Part shown: positions 1-8,696 of the stretch, piece by piece
Position numbering within the stretch: position 1 is the stretch's first letter
Layout of the letters: the number at the start of each line of letters is the position of its first letter
Made by a program: the position numbers and the translations under genes
The notes under the pieces: model-generated
Told to the model about the DNA's origin: nothing
The model's input: only the letters and a program-made list of their open reading frames with translations
Databases searched by the model: none
NCBI RefSeq assembly: GCF_024436055.1
Contig: NZ_JANFNH010000038.1
Span: 1 to 64,000, forward strand
Source: Streptantibioticus rubrisoli
GTDB lineage: Bacteria; Actinomycetota; Actinomycetes; Streptomycetales; Streptomycetaceae
Reading direction: 5' to 3'
Length of the DNA: 64,000 bases

Positions 1-3
1 CGG

Positions 4-1206
4 CTACCCCACCCCCCGTACCGCCTCGGCGACTCGTGGGGAGGCGAAGGACGTGCCGCACACGAAACGCATCAGGGGGCCGAAGGTGGCCGCCGACGGC
101 AGGCCGGTGAAGTACAGGCCGGGGACGGAGGACTGGAAGCCGCGGTCCAGCCAGGGGGAGCCGCCGGAACGGGTCAGCCGGGCGCGTAGCTCGGGGCTGA
201 GGAAGCCGAGCGCGCCGAGGTCGACGCGGTACCCGGTGGCCGCCAGCACATGGTCCGCGGCGAGCTGACCGGCGCGCCCGCTCGGGCCGCTGGTCGACAG
301 GACGACGCGCCCAGCGTCGTCCACCCGCACCCCGGTGAGCGCCCTGCCCTGCAGCACCGGCACCCGCCCTGCGAACCGTTCCTTCAGCCACCACGCGCCA
401 CGTGGCCCCAACACCTTCCGCACCAGCCACAGCCTGCTCTGCTCCGGCAGGTACCGGAACGCCGCGGGTCCTGGCACATTGCTGAACGCGTACAGCGACC
501 AGGCCCGGCCGACCGGCGAGTCCGGCTTCCACTGCAGGCCGTCCCGCGGCGGCGCGCCGAACCCCACCGCGTGGGCGCGCCGCGCCACTACCCGTACCGA
601 CGCCCCCGCCTCGTGCAGCAGCGCCGCGCTCTCCAGCGCGGACTGCCCGGCGCCGACGACCACCACCTCGCGGTCGGCGAACCGCGCGAAGTCGGTGTGC
701 TGCGAGCTGTGCGAGACCGGGCCGGTGGCGGACGGTCCGTCCGGCGTCGCCTGGCGCAGCAGCGACGGCACGTACGCGAACCCGCTCAGTCCGCTGGCCA
801 CCACCACCGCCCGGGCCGCCAGCTCCTCGCCGGAGTCCAGCTTCAGCCGGAAGTCCCCGGCGCCGCGGTCCACCGAGACCACCTGCACCCGCTCCACCTC
901 GGGCACCAGCCGCTCCTGGAACCACCGCCCGTACCGTACGAAGAAGTCCAGGGTGACCAGGTCCCGGTCGGTGACCAGGCGCGGCTCGCCCACCGCGTCG
1001 CAGAAGTCCTGGATGGTGTGTCCGGGGTGCGGCGCCGAGATGCTCGACGCGCTCGGGGTCGATTTGAGCACCATGCGGGCCGGCATGGTGTCCGTCCAGC
1101 TGGACAGCGGGGTACCGAAGACCCGCACCGTGACGCCGCGCCCCTTCAGGTGCGCGGCGGCTGACAGGCCGTACGGCCCGGCACCGATCACCACCACAGG
1201 CTTCAT
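4..1206 (-). CDS. FAD/NAD(P)-binding monooxygenase-like flavoprotein
   Basis: A 400-residue cytoplasmic flavoprotein. The N-terminus carries a dinucleotide-binding GAGPYG motif (residues 8-13) for FAD, a second Rossmann motif (VVVVGAGQSALESA, near residue 183) suits NAD(P)H, and an ATGY motif lies near residue 325. This order is typical of flavin-containing monooxygenase and lysine/ornithine N-hydroxylase-like enzymes. The substrate cannot be read from the sequence. The ATG overlaps the stop of the upstream ATP-grasp gene by 4 bases, so the two are probably translationally coupled and act in one pathway. The stop lies at the window edge, so any further operon member is out of view. Family assignment is firm; an oxidation step in an unknown pathway is inference. 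Confidence 0.8.
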   Translation of the reverse strand: MKPVVVIGAGPYGLSAAAHLKGRGVTVRVFGTPLSSWTDTMPARMVLKSTPSASSISAPHPGHTIQDFCDAVGEPRLVTDRDLVTLDFFVRYGRWFQERLVPEVERVQVVSVDRGAGDFRLKLDSGEELAARAVVVASGLSGFAYVPSLLRQATPDGPSATGPVSHSSQHTDFARFADREVVVVGAGQSALESAALLHEAGASVRVVARRAHAVGFGAPPRDGLQWKPDSPVGRAWSLYAFSNVPGPAAFRYLPEQSRLWLVRKVLGPRGAWWLKERFAGRVPVLQGRALTGVRVDDAGRVVLSTSGPSGRAGQLAADHVLAATGYRVDLGALGFLSPELRARLTRSGGSPWLDRGFQSSVPGLYFTGLPSAATFGPLMRFVCGTSFASPRVAEAVRGVG

Positions 1207-2462
1207 ATCCGATCCCTCCCGGAAACGTTTGTTCTATGGCCCTGCCACAGCTGGAACAGGTGCTTCACGCCCGGTCGCACGAAGCGGGCGAGCATGGTGA
1301 AGAAGGGCTTGATGTCGTCGGGTGCCAGCCAGGCCAGTTCCGTGCCGCGTGCCCGCCGTGGTGCGTGCGGTGTGGTGTAGCCGCTGCGGCGGTAGGCGAG
1401 CATCGCGGGCAGGTCGATGTTCTCGACCGTGAACCGCCGCCCGTTGAGCTGCTCGCCCTCCGGTATCCGCTGTCCGGTCAGGTCCAGGTGCTGGGCCCGG
1501 ACCACGTCGATCCCGGCGGTGTCCTCGAACAGCCGGAACTGCGCGCCCATCCGGGGATTGAAGTCCAGCAGCTTGTACCGCCCGTCCCGGCGGTCGTACC
1601 GCCAGTCCAGGTCGACGATGCCGGAGAAGCCGATGTGCTTGATGAACTCACCGGCCAGGGTGGCCAGTTCGGGATTGGGCACCACGTACGCGCACGCCGT
1701 CATGCCCGCGTGCGGCGGCCAGGAGCGCACCTTGACGCCGGTGAACAGGGTGCGCGCGGAGTGGTCCGCGTCCACGTAGGCGTGCACGATCCAGTCCTCG
1801 GCCTGCTCGCGCGGCAGGTACTCCTGGAGGACGACCCCGGGCCGTTCACCCCAACCGCGGGCCAGCGCCAGCAGTTCACCGGGACCCGTGATCCGGGTGG
1901 TGCCGGACACCGCGGGCGTGCGGCGGCGCTCGAAGGCCTCCCGGTTCTTGGCCACCACGGGGAACCGCGCGGTGGCGGCGAACTCCTCGATGTCGGCGCG
2001 GGAGTTGGGGAAAGCCGACTTCGGCGCGGGCACCCCGTGCGTCACGCAGAGCTCGTAGAGCCCCTGCTTGCTGGCGAGCCGACGAGGCAACCGCGGGTCG
2101 GTGCGCGGAAAGAGGAACTGCTCGCCCAGCGCGTCGGCGTGCTCGGCGATCAGTACCGCCGCCTCCTCGTCGGTCGGCAGCAGCATGGTGGGTCTGCCGA
2201 TCCGCCGCCCGATCTCCCGTAGCCCCTCGACCAGCCGGTCGGAGCATTCAAGGCCGGTGGTCGGCCAGACGAACGCCTTGGTCAGATAGCGCGAGGACGC
2301 GGCCGGGGTGAACCGGTCCTCGGTGATGGCGTACATGGGTACGCCGAGTCTGCCGAGACTCCGGATGGCGCCGACGCCCCCGTGGTGCAGTGGATAGTTG
2401 CCGATTTTTACGATGAGGCCGGGAACCGACCTATCCAACGCGAACAACGGCATGCTCGCCAC
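1203..2462 (-). CDS. ATP-grasp carboxylate-amine ligase-like protein
   Basis: A 419-residue protein resembling the ATP-grasp ligases grouped with D-aspartate ligase and predicted carboligases (COG3919 type). An N-terminal Rossmann-like part (IGNYPLHHGGVGAIRSLG) precedes the ATP-grasp fold; VVAKNREAF (near residue 169) fits the nucleotide-binding lysine strand and LLDFNPRMGAQF (near 298) the Mg-binding acidic/Asn motif. Such enzymes activate a carboxylate as acyl phosphate and join it to an amine or thiol. The GTG start has a G-rich ribosome site just upstream; an ATG three codons later is an alternative. It is the first gene of a leftward pair with the flavoprotein and is divergent from a tiny peptide gene and an ABC exporter. 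Substrate unknown. Confidence 0.75.
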   Translation of the reverse strand: MASMPLFALDRSVPGLIVKIGNYPLHHGGVGAIRSLGRLGVPMYAITEDRFTPAASSRYLTKAFVWPTTGLECSDRLVEGLREIGRRIGRPTMLLPTDEEAAVLIAEHADALGEQFLFPRTDPRLPRRLASKQGLYELCVTHGVPAPKSAFPNSRADIEEFAATARFPVVAKNREAFERRRTPAVSGTTRITGPGELLALARGWGERPGVVLQEYLPREQAEDWIVHAYVDADHSARTLFTGVKVRSWPPHAGMTACAYVVPNPELATLAGEFIKHIGFSGIVDLDWRYDRRDGRYKLLDFNPRMGAQFRLFEDTAGIDVVRAQHLDLTGQRIPEGEQLNGRRFTVENIDLPAMLAYRRSGYTTPHAPRRARGTELAWLAPDDIKPFFTMLARFVRPGVKHLFQLWQGHRTNVSGRDRI

Positions 2463-2623
2463 TTACCCCCCCCTGGCCACGCAGAGTAAGGGCGTGCTCC
2501 CCCACCGTGGCGGCCCGTCAGGACGCTACTGGCGAATTCACCCTCGCGGCAACCGGTTTCGGGATATTGCGATGGCTTTAGAGATCATTCCGCCAAGTTC
2601 CAGCATGCCGGATTGAACATGAT

Positions 2624-2653
2624 TTGACCGGCTTTCGTATCTCCAAGTACACC
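2624..2653 (+). promoter_or_regulatory. candidate promoter for the small peptide gene
   Basis: TTGACC (2624-2629) and TACACC (2648-2653) are separated by 18 bases, resembling a housekeeping -35/-10 pair; the -10 lacks the final T. A start near 2660 would leave about 50 bases of leader before the ATG at 2712. Sequence-only prediction. Confidence 0.35.
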
Positions 2654-2711
2654 CTCGGAGATGTCCGCGGGACGCGGCACTGACCCACCGAGCGCAGGAA
2701 GGAGGGTCGCC

Positions 2712-2837
2712 ATGAACATCTTCGGATGGTTCGGACGGCGGCACGGTTGCGGCGACGATCGCAGGCACTTCGACCACCGTCATGGCCACGGTCATGACCA
2801 CGGTCGGCGCCGTCGAGGCGGCTACTGGTGGTACTGA
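2712..2837 (+). CDS. 41-residue His/Arg-rich small protein, possible exported peptide precursor
   Basis: A short frame that size cut-offs would miss. It begins with ATG six bases after a near-perfect ribosome site (AAGGAGGG, 2699-2706) and ends with TGA at 2835-2837. The N-terminus is MNIFGWFGRRHGCG; the middle holds seven His within 20 residues, including HGHGHDH; the end is four Arg, then GGYWWY. It has one Cys and no membrane segment. A 12-base direct repeat (CATGRCCACGGT) encodes part of the His run. Third-position GC is about 73%, lower than its neighbours. The next gene is an ABC exporter, separated by a strong hairpin, and an ATP-grasp/flavoprotein pair lies divergently upstream. That layout resembles small modified-peptide or metal-binding peptide loci, but no known precursor family is recognised. 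Role unknown. Confidence 0.55.
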   Translation: MNIFGWFGRRHGCGDDRRHFDHRHGHGHDHGRRRRGGYWWY

Positions 2838-2862
2838 CCGGCATGGCCAAGGGGTTCCTCAC

Positions 2863-2894
2863 CGTGGGGGTGGCGGCGCGCAGCCACCCCCACG
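2863..2894 (+). terminator. GC-rich hairpin between small peptide gene and ABC exporter
   Basis: CGTGGGGGTGGC (2863-2874) pairs perfectly with GCCACCCCCACG (2883-2894) over 12 bp with an 8-base loop and no T-run. It lies 25 bases after the peptide stop and ends 12 bases before the exporter's ribosome site (GGAGG, 2907-2911). It could be a partial terminator that lowers exporter expression relative to the peptide, or an mRNA stabiliser. Confidence 0.5.
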
Positions 2895-2919
2895 CGGTCC
2901 ATGACCGGAGGCGACCGGG

Positions 2920-4665
2920 TTGCACACCACACGGAATCCAGCCGCCACCAGCGCGGACGACCCGCTGGTGGCGCTGGCGCCCGCCGTCGCACCGCGCGAG
3001 GTCTTCCGCCGCTTCTGGCCCTGGGTGCGGCCGGACCGCCGCTGGCTGCTGGCCGCCACACTGCTGCTGGCCGCCGGGGCGGGCGGTGAGGTGGTCACCG
3101 TCTGGCTGTTCAAGGACCTGATCGACCAGGTGCTGGTGCCCAGGCACCTCGCCGCGTTCTGGCCGCTGGCCGGATGGATGGCGGCCGTCGGCACGGCCAC
3201 CGGGCTGCTGACCTTCCTCGGCGACTACACCGCGACCCGGGTCGCGGAGCGTTTCATCCTGCGGCTGCGCACCGCGTGCGTGGCCCATCTGCACACCCTG
3301 CCGCCCGACACGCTGCGCACCCGCTGGCACGGCGACGTGCTGGCCCGGCTGACCTCCGACATCGAACGCATCGAGTCCTTCGTCGCCTCCGGGGTGATCG
3401 ACGTCGCCTCGGCGCTGATCAGCCTGGTGTTCTTCGCCAGTGCGGCGCTCGTCCTGAGCTGGCGGCTGGCGCTCGCGGTGTTCGTGGTCAGCCCGGTGTT
3501 CTGGTTCGCCGCGCGGCACTTCGGCGGCCGGGTGCAGCGGCTGTCGCGGGAGGCACGGCGGCGCGACGGACGGGTCACCGCGGTCGTCGAGGAGAGCCTG
3601 GCCAACGCGCCCGTGACACACGCCTACAACCAGCAGCGGCGCGAGGTCGGCCGGATCCGCCGGGAGGGCGAGGCACTGCTCCGCGCCGAACTGGCCACCG
3701 CGCGGGTGGCCGCCGCGTATCCGGCGCTGCTCGACGTGCTGGAGGTCCTCGGCGGCCTCGTCGTGGTCGGGCTCGGCGCCTTCGAACTCAGCCGGGGCGC
3801 GCTCACCGTCGGCGGACTGCTCGCGTTCGCCGCCTTCCTCGCCCAGTTGTTCGGCCCCATCCAGCGACTCTCCGGCCTGGCAACGGTGTTCGGTGCGGCC
3901 AGCGCCGGCGCGGAGCGCGTCATCGACCTGGCCCGGCTGCGCTCCCCCGTGCTCGACCGCCCGGGCGCGGTGCCGTTGCGCACGGTACGGGGCGAGCTCA
4001 GCTGTACGGGGGTGCGGGCGTCGTACGCCACGGGAGACGGCGCGCCGGTGCTGCGGGACGTGACGTTCCGGGTGGCGCCCGGTGAGGTGCTCGCCGTGAC
4101 GGGGCCGAGCGGGGCCGGGAAGTCCACACTGGCCAAGCTGTTGGTGCGGTTCATGGACCCGGACGCGGGGGCGGTGCGCCTGGACGGCGTCGACCTACGG
4201 GAGACCACGCTGGCGTCCGTACGGCAGGCGGTGACGCTGCTGCCGCAGGCCTCGCAGCTGTTCTCGGCGTCCATCCGCGACAACATCGCCTACGGCCGCC
4301 CGGACGCCACCGACGCCGAGATCGTCCAGGCCGCCAGGGACGCCGACGCGCACGGCTTCATCACCGCGCTACCGGACGGCTACGAGTCCGTACTGGGCGA
4401 GCACGGCCTACAACTGTCCGGCGGCCAGAACCGCCGCATCACCATCGCCCGCGCCTTCCTGCGCGCGACACCCGTGCTGGTACTGGACGAACCCACCGCG
4501 GGCCTGGACCGCGCCGCGGCCCTGCGCGTCATCGCACCGTTGCGCCGCCTGATGGCAGGCCGCACAACGGTGTTGATCACGCACGACCCCCAACTGGCCG
4601 CGCTGGCCGACGCGGTGCTCACCCTGGGCGGGGCCGAACTCAGGACTGGCGCCGAAGCTTGTTGA
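2920..4665 (+). CDS. ABC exporter, fused permease and ATPase
   Basis: A 581-residue half-transporter of the type I exporter family. About six membrane helices occupy roughly residues 35-310, followed by the ATPase: Walker A GPSGAGKST near residue 394, signature LSGGQ near 498, Walker B VLVLDEP near 518, and the switch His in ITHD near 555. The TTG start is chosen because GGAGG lies 8 bases upstream; no ATG or GTG fits better. There is no C39 peptidase domain, so it would not by itself cleave a leader. A half-transporter with no partner in view probably works as a homodimer. Position after the His-rich peptide gene makes that peptide or a product derived from it one candidate cargo (inference); lipids or drugs are equally possible. 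Confidence 0.88.
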   Translation: MHTTRNPAATSADDPLVALAPAVAPREVFRRFWPWVRPDRRWLLAATLLLAAGAGGEVVTVWLFKDLIDQVLVPRHLAAFWPLAGWMAAVGTATGLLTFLGDYTATRVAERFILRLRTACVAHLHTLPPDTLRTRWHGDVLARLTSDIERIESFVASGVIDVASALISLVFFASAALVLSWRLALAVFVVSPVFWFAARHFGGRVQRLSREARRRDGRVTAVVEESLANAPVTHAYNQQRREVGRIRREGEALLRAELATARVAAAYPALLDVLEVLGGLVVVGLGAFELSRGALTVGGLLAFAAFLAQLFGPIQRLSGLATVFGAASAGAERVIDLARLRSPVLDRPGAVPLRTVRGELSCTGVRASYATGDGAPVLRDVTFRVAPGEVLAVTGPSGAGKSTLAKLLVRFMDPDAGAVRLDGVDLRETTLASVRQAVTLLPQASQLFSASIRDNIAYGRPDATDAEIVQAARDADAHGFITALPDGYESVLGEHGLQLSGGQNRRITIARAFLRATPVLVLDEPTAGLDRAAALRVIAPLRRLMAGRTTVLITHDPQLAALADAVLTLGGAELRTGAEAC

Positions 4666-4756
4666 CGGCCAGGGCCAGATGGTTGTCCCCCGAGGCCAAC
4701 ACACCCCAGCGCGCTGCTAACTTGTCGGTCCTGATCGACAAACGGAGGAGAGGGAC

Positions 4757-5218
4757 GTGCGCAACGCGGCACGGATCACGGGGGCGGCGATGGTGGCCGC
4801 CGTGCTGGTGAGTGGATGCAGCAGCAGCAAGAACGACAACAAGCAGTCGAACGCCACGCCTTCGGCGTCGGCGTCGGCGCCCGCGTCGCAGGCCGCACCG
4901 TCGGCCAGCGCCCCGGCGGTCAAGCTCGACGGAACGTGGGCCGGTGACAACGCGGACGGCGTGAAGTCCCTGACCATCGTCGGCGACAAGGCGGCCCTCG
5001 CGGGCAAGACGGTGTGCGCGGGCGCCACGGTGGTGGCCGGAGGCCAGACCCTCCTGCACCTGAAGTGCGCGGACCACAGCACGACCCACACGGACGGCGT
5101 CGTGACACCCGCCCCGGACGGCAAGTCCCTTTCCGTCAACTGGGGCTCCACCACGGACAAGTTCAACCGCACGGCGGCCAAGCCGATCCTTCCGCCGATC
5201 GACAAGCTCAAGCAGTAA
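4757..5218 (+). CDS. small lipoprotein of unknown function
   Basis: A 153-residue protein with a lipoprotein signal: short positive start, hydrophobic stretch, and VSGC lipobox with the acylated Cys near residue 20. A Ser/Ala/Pro-rich linker (to about residue 55) leads to a compact domain with two Cys (VCAG and LKCAD) that could form a disulfide outside the membrane. The GTG start follows a purine-rich site (GGAGGAGAGGG). It is the last rightward gene of the island and converges on nuoN. The domain is not one I recognise; a link to the ABC exporter rests on position alone. Confidence 0.7.
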   Translation: MRNAARITGAAMVAAVLVSGCSSSKNDNKQSNATPSASASAPASQAAPSASAPAVKLDGTWAGDNADGVKSLTIVGDKAALAGKTVCAGATVVAGGQTLLHLKCADHSTTHTDGVVTPAPDGKSLSVNWGSTTDKFNRTAAKPILPPIDKLKQ

Positions 5219-5274
5219 GCCTTCGGTGCCGACGAGCACCACAGGCCGCCTCATCAGCGCACACGAGCTCCGTG

Positions 5275-5299
5275 ACCCGTTCGGAACCACCGAACGGGT
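5275..5299. terminator. symmetric hairpin between lipoprotein gene and nuoN
   Basis: ACCCGTTCGG (5275-5284) pairs perfectly with CCGAACGGGT (5290-5299) around a 5-base loop. It lies between convergent genes and can act in both directions. Confidence 0.6.
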
Positions 5300-5368
5300 C
5301 CACCACCATGCGCTGCCCGCGACTGGGCGCACAGAGAGCCATCAGGGCATAGCAAGCTGTTGCGGCAA

Positions 5369-5390
5369 GCCCCCGCCACGACGCGGGGGC
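5369..5390. terminator. hairpin downstream of nuoN
   Basis: GCCCCCGC (5369-5376) pairs with GCGGGGGC (5383-5390) with a 6-base loop, 26 bases past the nuoN stop. Probable terminator of the long nuo transcript; like many actinomycete terminators it lacks a U-run. Confidence 0.55.
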
Positions 5391-5416
5391 CATCGCCGAT
5401 CGCTGGCCGCGCACCC

Positions 5417-7069
5417 CTACCGCACGAACACGCTCGCCTTCCCCGCCAGGTCGAGGAAGTACTGCGGGGCCACGCCCAGCACCAGCGTCATCACGGCGCC
5501 CGCCGTGATGGCCGTTACCGTCAAGGGGCTTGGGACCGCCACCGATGGGCCGCCGGGTTGGGGTTCGCTGAAGAACATCAACACGATGACCCTGATGTAG
5601 AAGAACGCCGCGACCGCCGACGAGATCACACCGACGATCACCAGCGGTACCGCGCCCGCCTGGGCGGCGGCCTTGAAGACCGCGAACTTCCCCGCGAAGC
5701 CGGACGTCAGCGGGATGCCCGCGAAGGCCAGCAGGAAGACCGCGAAGACCGCGGCCACCAAAGGCGAACGGCGCCCCAGGCCCGCCCAGCGCGACAGGTG
5801 CGTCGCCTCGCCGCCCGCGTCCCGTACCAGCGTCACCACCGCGAACGCGCCCAGCGTCACGAACGAGTACGCGGCCAGGTAGAACAGGACCGAGGAGACG
5901 CCGTCCGGCGAGACCGCGATCACGCCCGCCAGGATGAAGCCCGCGTGGGCGATCGACGAGTACGCCAACAGCCGCTTGACGTCCGTCTGGGTCACCGCCA
6001 CCACGGCACCGATGACCATCGTCGCGATGGCCACCCCCCACATCACCGGGCGCCAGTCCCACCGCAGGCCCGGCAGCACCACGTACAGCAGCCGCAGCAG
6101 CGCGCCGAACGCGGCCACCTTGGTGGCCGCGGCCATGAAACCGGTCACCGGAGTCGGCGCGCCCTGGTAGACGTCCGGCGTCCACATGTGGAACGGCACC
6201 GCCGCGACCTTGAACAGCAGGCCCACCACCACCATCGAACCACCGATCAGCAACAGGGCGTCGTTGGCGGTGGTGTTGGCGAGCGCCGGGGTCATCCTGG
6301 CCGTACCGCTGACCACATCGGCGATACCGCCGTACGAGATGGTCCCCGCGTACCCGTACAGCAGCGCGATGCCGAACAGCAGGATGGCCGAGGAGAACGC
6401 GCCCAGCAAGAAGTACTTGACCGCCGACTCCTGGGAGAGCAGGCGGTGCCGCCGGGCCAGCGCGCACAGCAGGTACAGCGGTAGCGAGAAGACCTCAAGG
6501 GAGACGAACAGCGTCAACAGGTCGTTGGCGGCGGGGAAGATCATCATGCCCGCGACCGCGAACAGCAGCAGCGGGAAGACCTCGGTGGTAGTGAACCCGG
6601 CCCGTACCGCGCGCTGCTCCTGCTCGCTGCCGGGCACCGCGGCGCCCTGCGCGGCGAACGAGTCGACGCGGCGGCCGTGCACCAGCGGGTCCAGCCGCCG
6701 CTCCGCGAAGGTGAACGCGGCGACCAGCGCCACCAGCACGATGGTGCCCTGGAGGAACAGCGCCGGACCGTCCACAGCGACCGCGCCCATCGCCGCGATG
6801 TGCGACTTGGTGCTGGCGTAGCCGTCGGCCGCGAGGGCGACGATCGCCGCGAAGGCGGCGGCGAGCCCGACCACCGAGACGCCCAATTGCGCGACATAGC
6901 GGCCGCGCCGGGGCAGCAGGGCCTCGACGAGGACGCCGAGCACCGCCGCGCCGAAGACGATCAGCACGGGGGAGAGCTGGGCGTACTCGATCTTCGGGGT
7001 CGGGATCCGGTCCAGCGGCAGCGCGGGGTCGGCCGCCGTTGTCCACAGGCTGTGGATGATGCCGGTCAC
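5417..7069 (-). CDS. nuoN: NADH-quinone oxidoreductase subunit N
   Basis: A 550-residue antiporter-like subunit of complex I with about 14 membrane helices, homologous to NuoM and NuoL. Part of the proton-pumping membrane arm. Conserved pieces include the SSIAHAGFIL segment and a charged Lys in the discontinuous helix region (VKYFLLGAFSSAILLFG). Its ATG overlaps the nuoM stop by 4 bases, so it is coupled to nuoM and is the last gene of the operon. Length is slightly above the bacterial norm of about 480-500, from a polar insert near residues 125-160. Confidence 0.96.
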   Translation of the reverse strand: MTGIIHSLWTTAADPALPLDRIPTPKIEYAQLSPVLIVFGAAVLGVLVEALLPRRGRYVAQLGVSVVGLAAAFAAIVALAADGYASTKSHIAAMGAVAVDGPALFLQGTIVLVALVAAFTFAERRLDPLVHGRRVDSFAAQGAAVPGSEQEQRAVRAGFTTTEVFPLLLFAVAGMMIFPAANDLLTLFVSLEVFSLPLYLLCALARRHRLLSQESAVKYFLLGAFSSAILLFGIALLYGYAGTISYGGIADVVSGTARMTPALANTTANDALLLIGGSMVVVGLLFKVAAVPFHMWTPDVYQGAPTPVTGFMAAATKVAAFGALLRLLYVVLPGLRWDWRPVMWGVAIATMVIGAVVAVTQTDVKRLLAYSSIAHAGFILAGVIAVSPDGVSSVLFYLAAYSFVTLGAFAVVTLVRDAGGEATHLSRWAGLGRRSPLVAAVFAVFLLAFAGIPLTSGFAGKFAVFKAAAQAGAVPLVIVGVISSAVAAFFYIRVIVLMFFSEPQPGGPSVAVPSPLTVTAITAGAVMTLVLGVAPQYFLDLAGKASVFVR

Positions 7070-8691
7070 TTCGCGGACTCCTTCGCTGCGGCGGTGAGCG
7101 ACGCGTTGGTCTGCGGCGCGGGATCGGTCCGGTGGACGTCGGAGAGGGTGTCCTTGACCGCCGGGTTGATCATGTCGGTGACCGGCTTCGGATAGACCCC
7201 GAGGAAGATCAGCAAGGCGATCAGCGGTGCCACCACGACCAGTTCACGCGCCCTGAGGTCCCTGATGCCCTCGTTGCCCGCCTTCACCGGGCCGGTCATG
7301 GTGCGCTGGTAGAGCACCAGCACGTACAACGCCGCCAGCACGATGGCCAAGGTGGCGATCACCCCGGCCGCCGGATAGCGGCTGAACGTGCCCACCAGCA
7401 CCAGGAACTCGCTGACGAACGGCGCGAGTCCGGGCAGCGAGAGGGTGGCAAGGCCGCCCACCAGGAACGTGCCCGCCAGCAGCGGAGCGACCTTCTGCAC
7501 CCCGCCGAAGTCGGCGATCAGCCGCGAACCGCGCCGGGTGATCAGGAAACCCGCGACCAGCAGCCACGCCGCGGTGGAGACACCGTGGTTGACCATGTAG
7601 AGGGCGGCGCCGCCCTGGCCCTGGGAGGTCATCGCGAAGATGCCCAGGATGATGAAGCCGAAGTGCGAGATGGACGCGTAGGCGATCAGCCGCTTGATGT
7701 CCCGCTGGCCCACGGCCAGCAACGCGCCGTAGATGATCCCGATCACGGACAGCACCAGGATCACCGGTGCCGCCCACTTCGACGCCTCCGGGAACAACTG
7801 GAGGCAGTACCGCAGCATCGCGAACGTGCCGACCTTGTCCACCACCGCGGTCAGCAACACCGCGACCGGCGCGGTGGCTTCGCCCATCGCGTTGGGCAGC
7901 CAGGTGTGCAGCGGCCACAGCGGCGCCTTGACGGCGAAGGCGAAGAAGAAGCCGAGGAAGATCCACCGCTCGGCGGTGCTGGACAGCCGCAACTGGCCGC
8001 TGGCCCGCGCCTGGAGGATCTGTGGCAGCGAGAACGTGCCGTGGCCGCCGAGTTGGTGCGCGGTGACCGCGTACAGTCCGATCACCGCGGCCAGCATGAT
8101 CAGCCCGCCGGCCAGGTTGTAGAGCAGGAACTTGACCGCGGCGTAGGAGCGCTGTTTGGCCTGTTCTCCCTCGCCCTTGGGGCCCGCGCGGTCTCCGAAG
8201 CCGCCGATGAGGAAGTACATCGGGACCAGCATCGCTTCGAAGAAGATGTAGAAGAGGAAGACGTCGGTGGCCTCGAACGAGATCACCACCATCGCCTCGA
8301 CCAGCAGGATCAGCGCGAAGAACCCTTGGGTGGGACGCCAGTTGCGGCTCGGGGCGTGCCCGTCGAGTACGTCGGCGTCATGCCAGCCCGCCAGCATCAC
8401 GAACGGCACCAGTACCGCCGCCAGCAGCACCAGCACCACCGCGATGCCGTCCACGCCGAGTTGGTAGCGGACCCCGAAGTCCGCGATCCAGGCGTGCGAC
8501 TCGGTGAGCTGGTACCGGGCGCCGCCCGGGGTGAACCGGGCCGCGTCCAGGCCCGCGAACACCAAGGTGGCCAATGAGAAGCCGAGCGCCAGCCACTTGG
8601 CGGCGGTGCGCCGCCCGGCCGGTACCGCGGCGGTGGCGATCGCGCCGACCGCGGGGACCGCGGCGGTAACGGTGAGCAGGGGAAACGCCAT
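7066..8691 (-). CDS. nuoM: NADH-quinone oxidoreductase subunit M
   Basis: A 541-residue multi-spanning antiporter-like subunit of the membrane arm. The segment FYIFFEAMLVPMYFLIG holds the conserved Glu used in proton transfer, and YASISHFGFIILGIFA matches the signature shared by NuoL, M and N. It lies between nuoL (5 bases upstream) and nuoN (4-base overlap). The protein sits in the plasma membrane and couples quinone reduction to proton export. Confidence 0.96.
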   Translation of the reverse strand: MAFPLLTVTAAVPAVGAIATAAVPAGRRTAAKWLALGFSLATLVFAGLDAARFTPGGARYQLTESHAWIADFGVRYQLGVDGIAVVLVLLAAVLVPFVMLAGWHDADVLDGHAPSRNWRPTQGFFALILLVEAMVVISFEATDVFLFYIFFEAMLVPMYFLIGGFGDRAGPKGEGEQAKQRSYAAVKFLLYNLAGGLIMLAAVIGLYAVTAHQLGGHGTFSLPQILQARASGQLRLSSTAERWIFLGFFFAFAVKAPLWPLHTWLPNAMGEATAPVAVLLTAVVDKVGTFAMLRYCLQLFPEASKWAAPVILVLSVIGIIYGALLAVGQRDIKRLIAYASISHFGFIILGIFAMTSQGQGGAALYMVNHGVSTAAWLLVAGFLITRRGSRLIADFGGVQKVAPLLAGTFLVGGLATLSLPGLAPFVSEFLVLVGTFSRYPAAGVIATLAIVLAALYVLVLYQRTMTGPVKAGNEGIRDLRARELVVVAPLIALLIFLGVYPKPVTDMINPAVKDTLSDVHRTDPAPQTNASLTAAAKESAK

Positions 8692-8696
8692 GGGTA

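Noticed and set aside
2920-4665. Peptidase-containing bacteriocin exporter
   Set aside because: The N-terminus enters membrane helices after about 35 residues; no C39 peptidase domain with its Cys/His motif is present.
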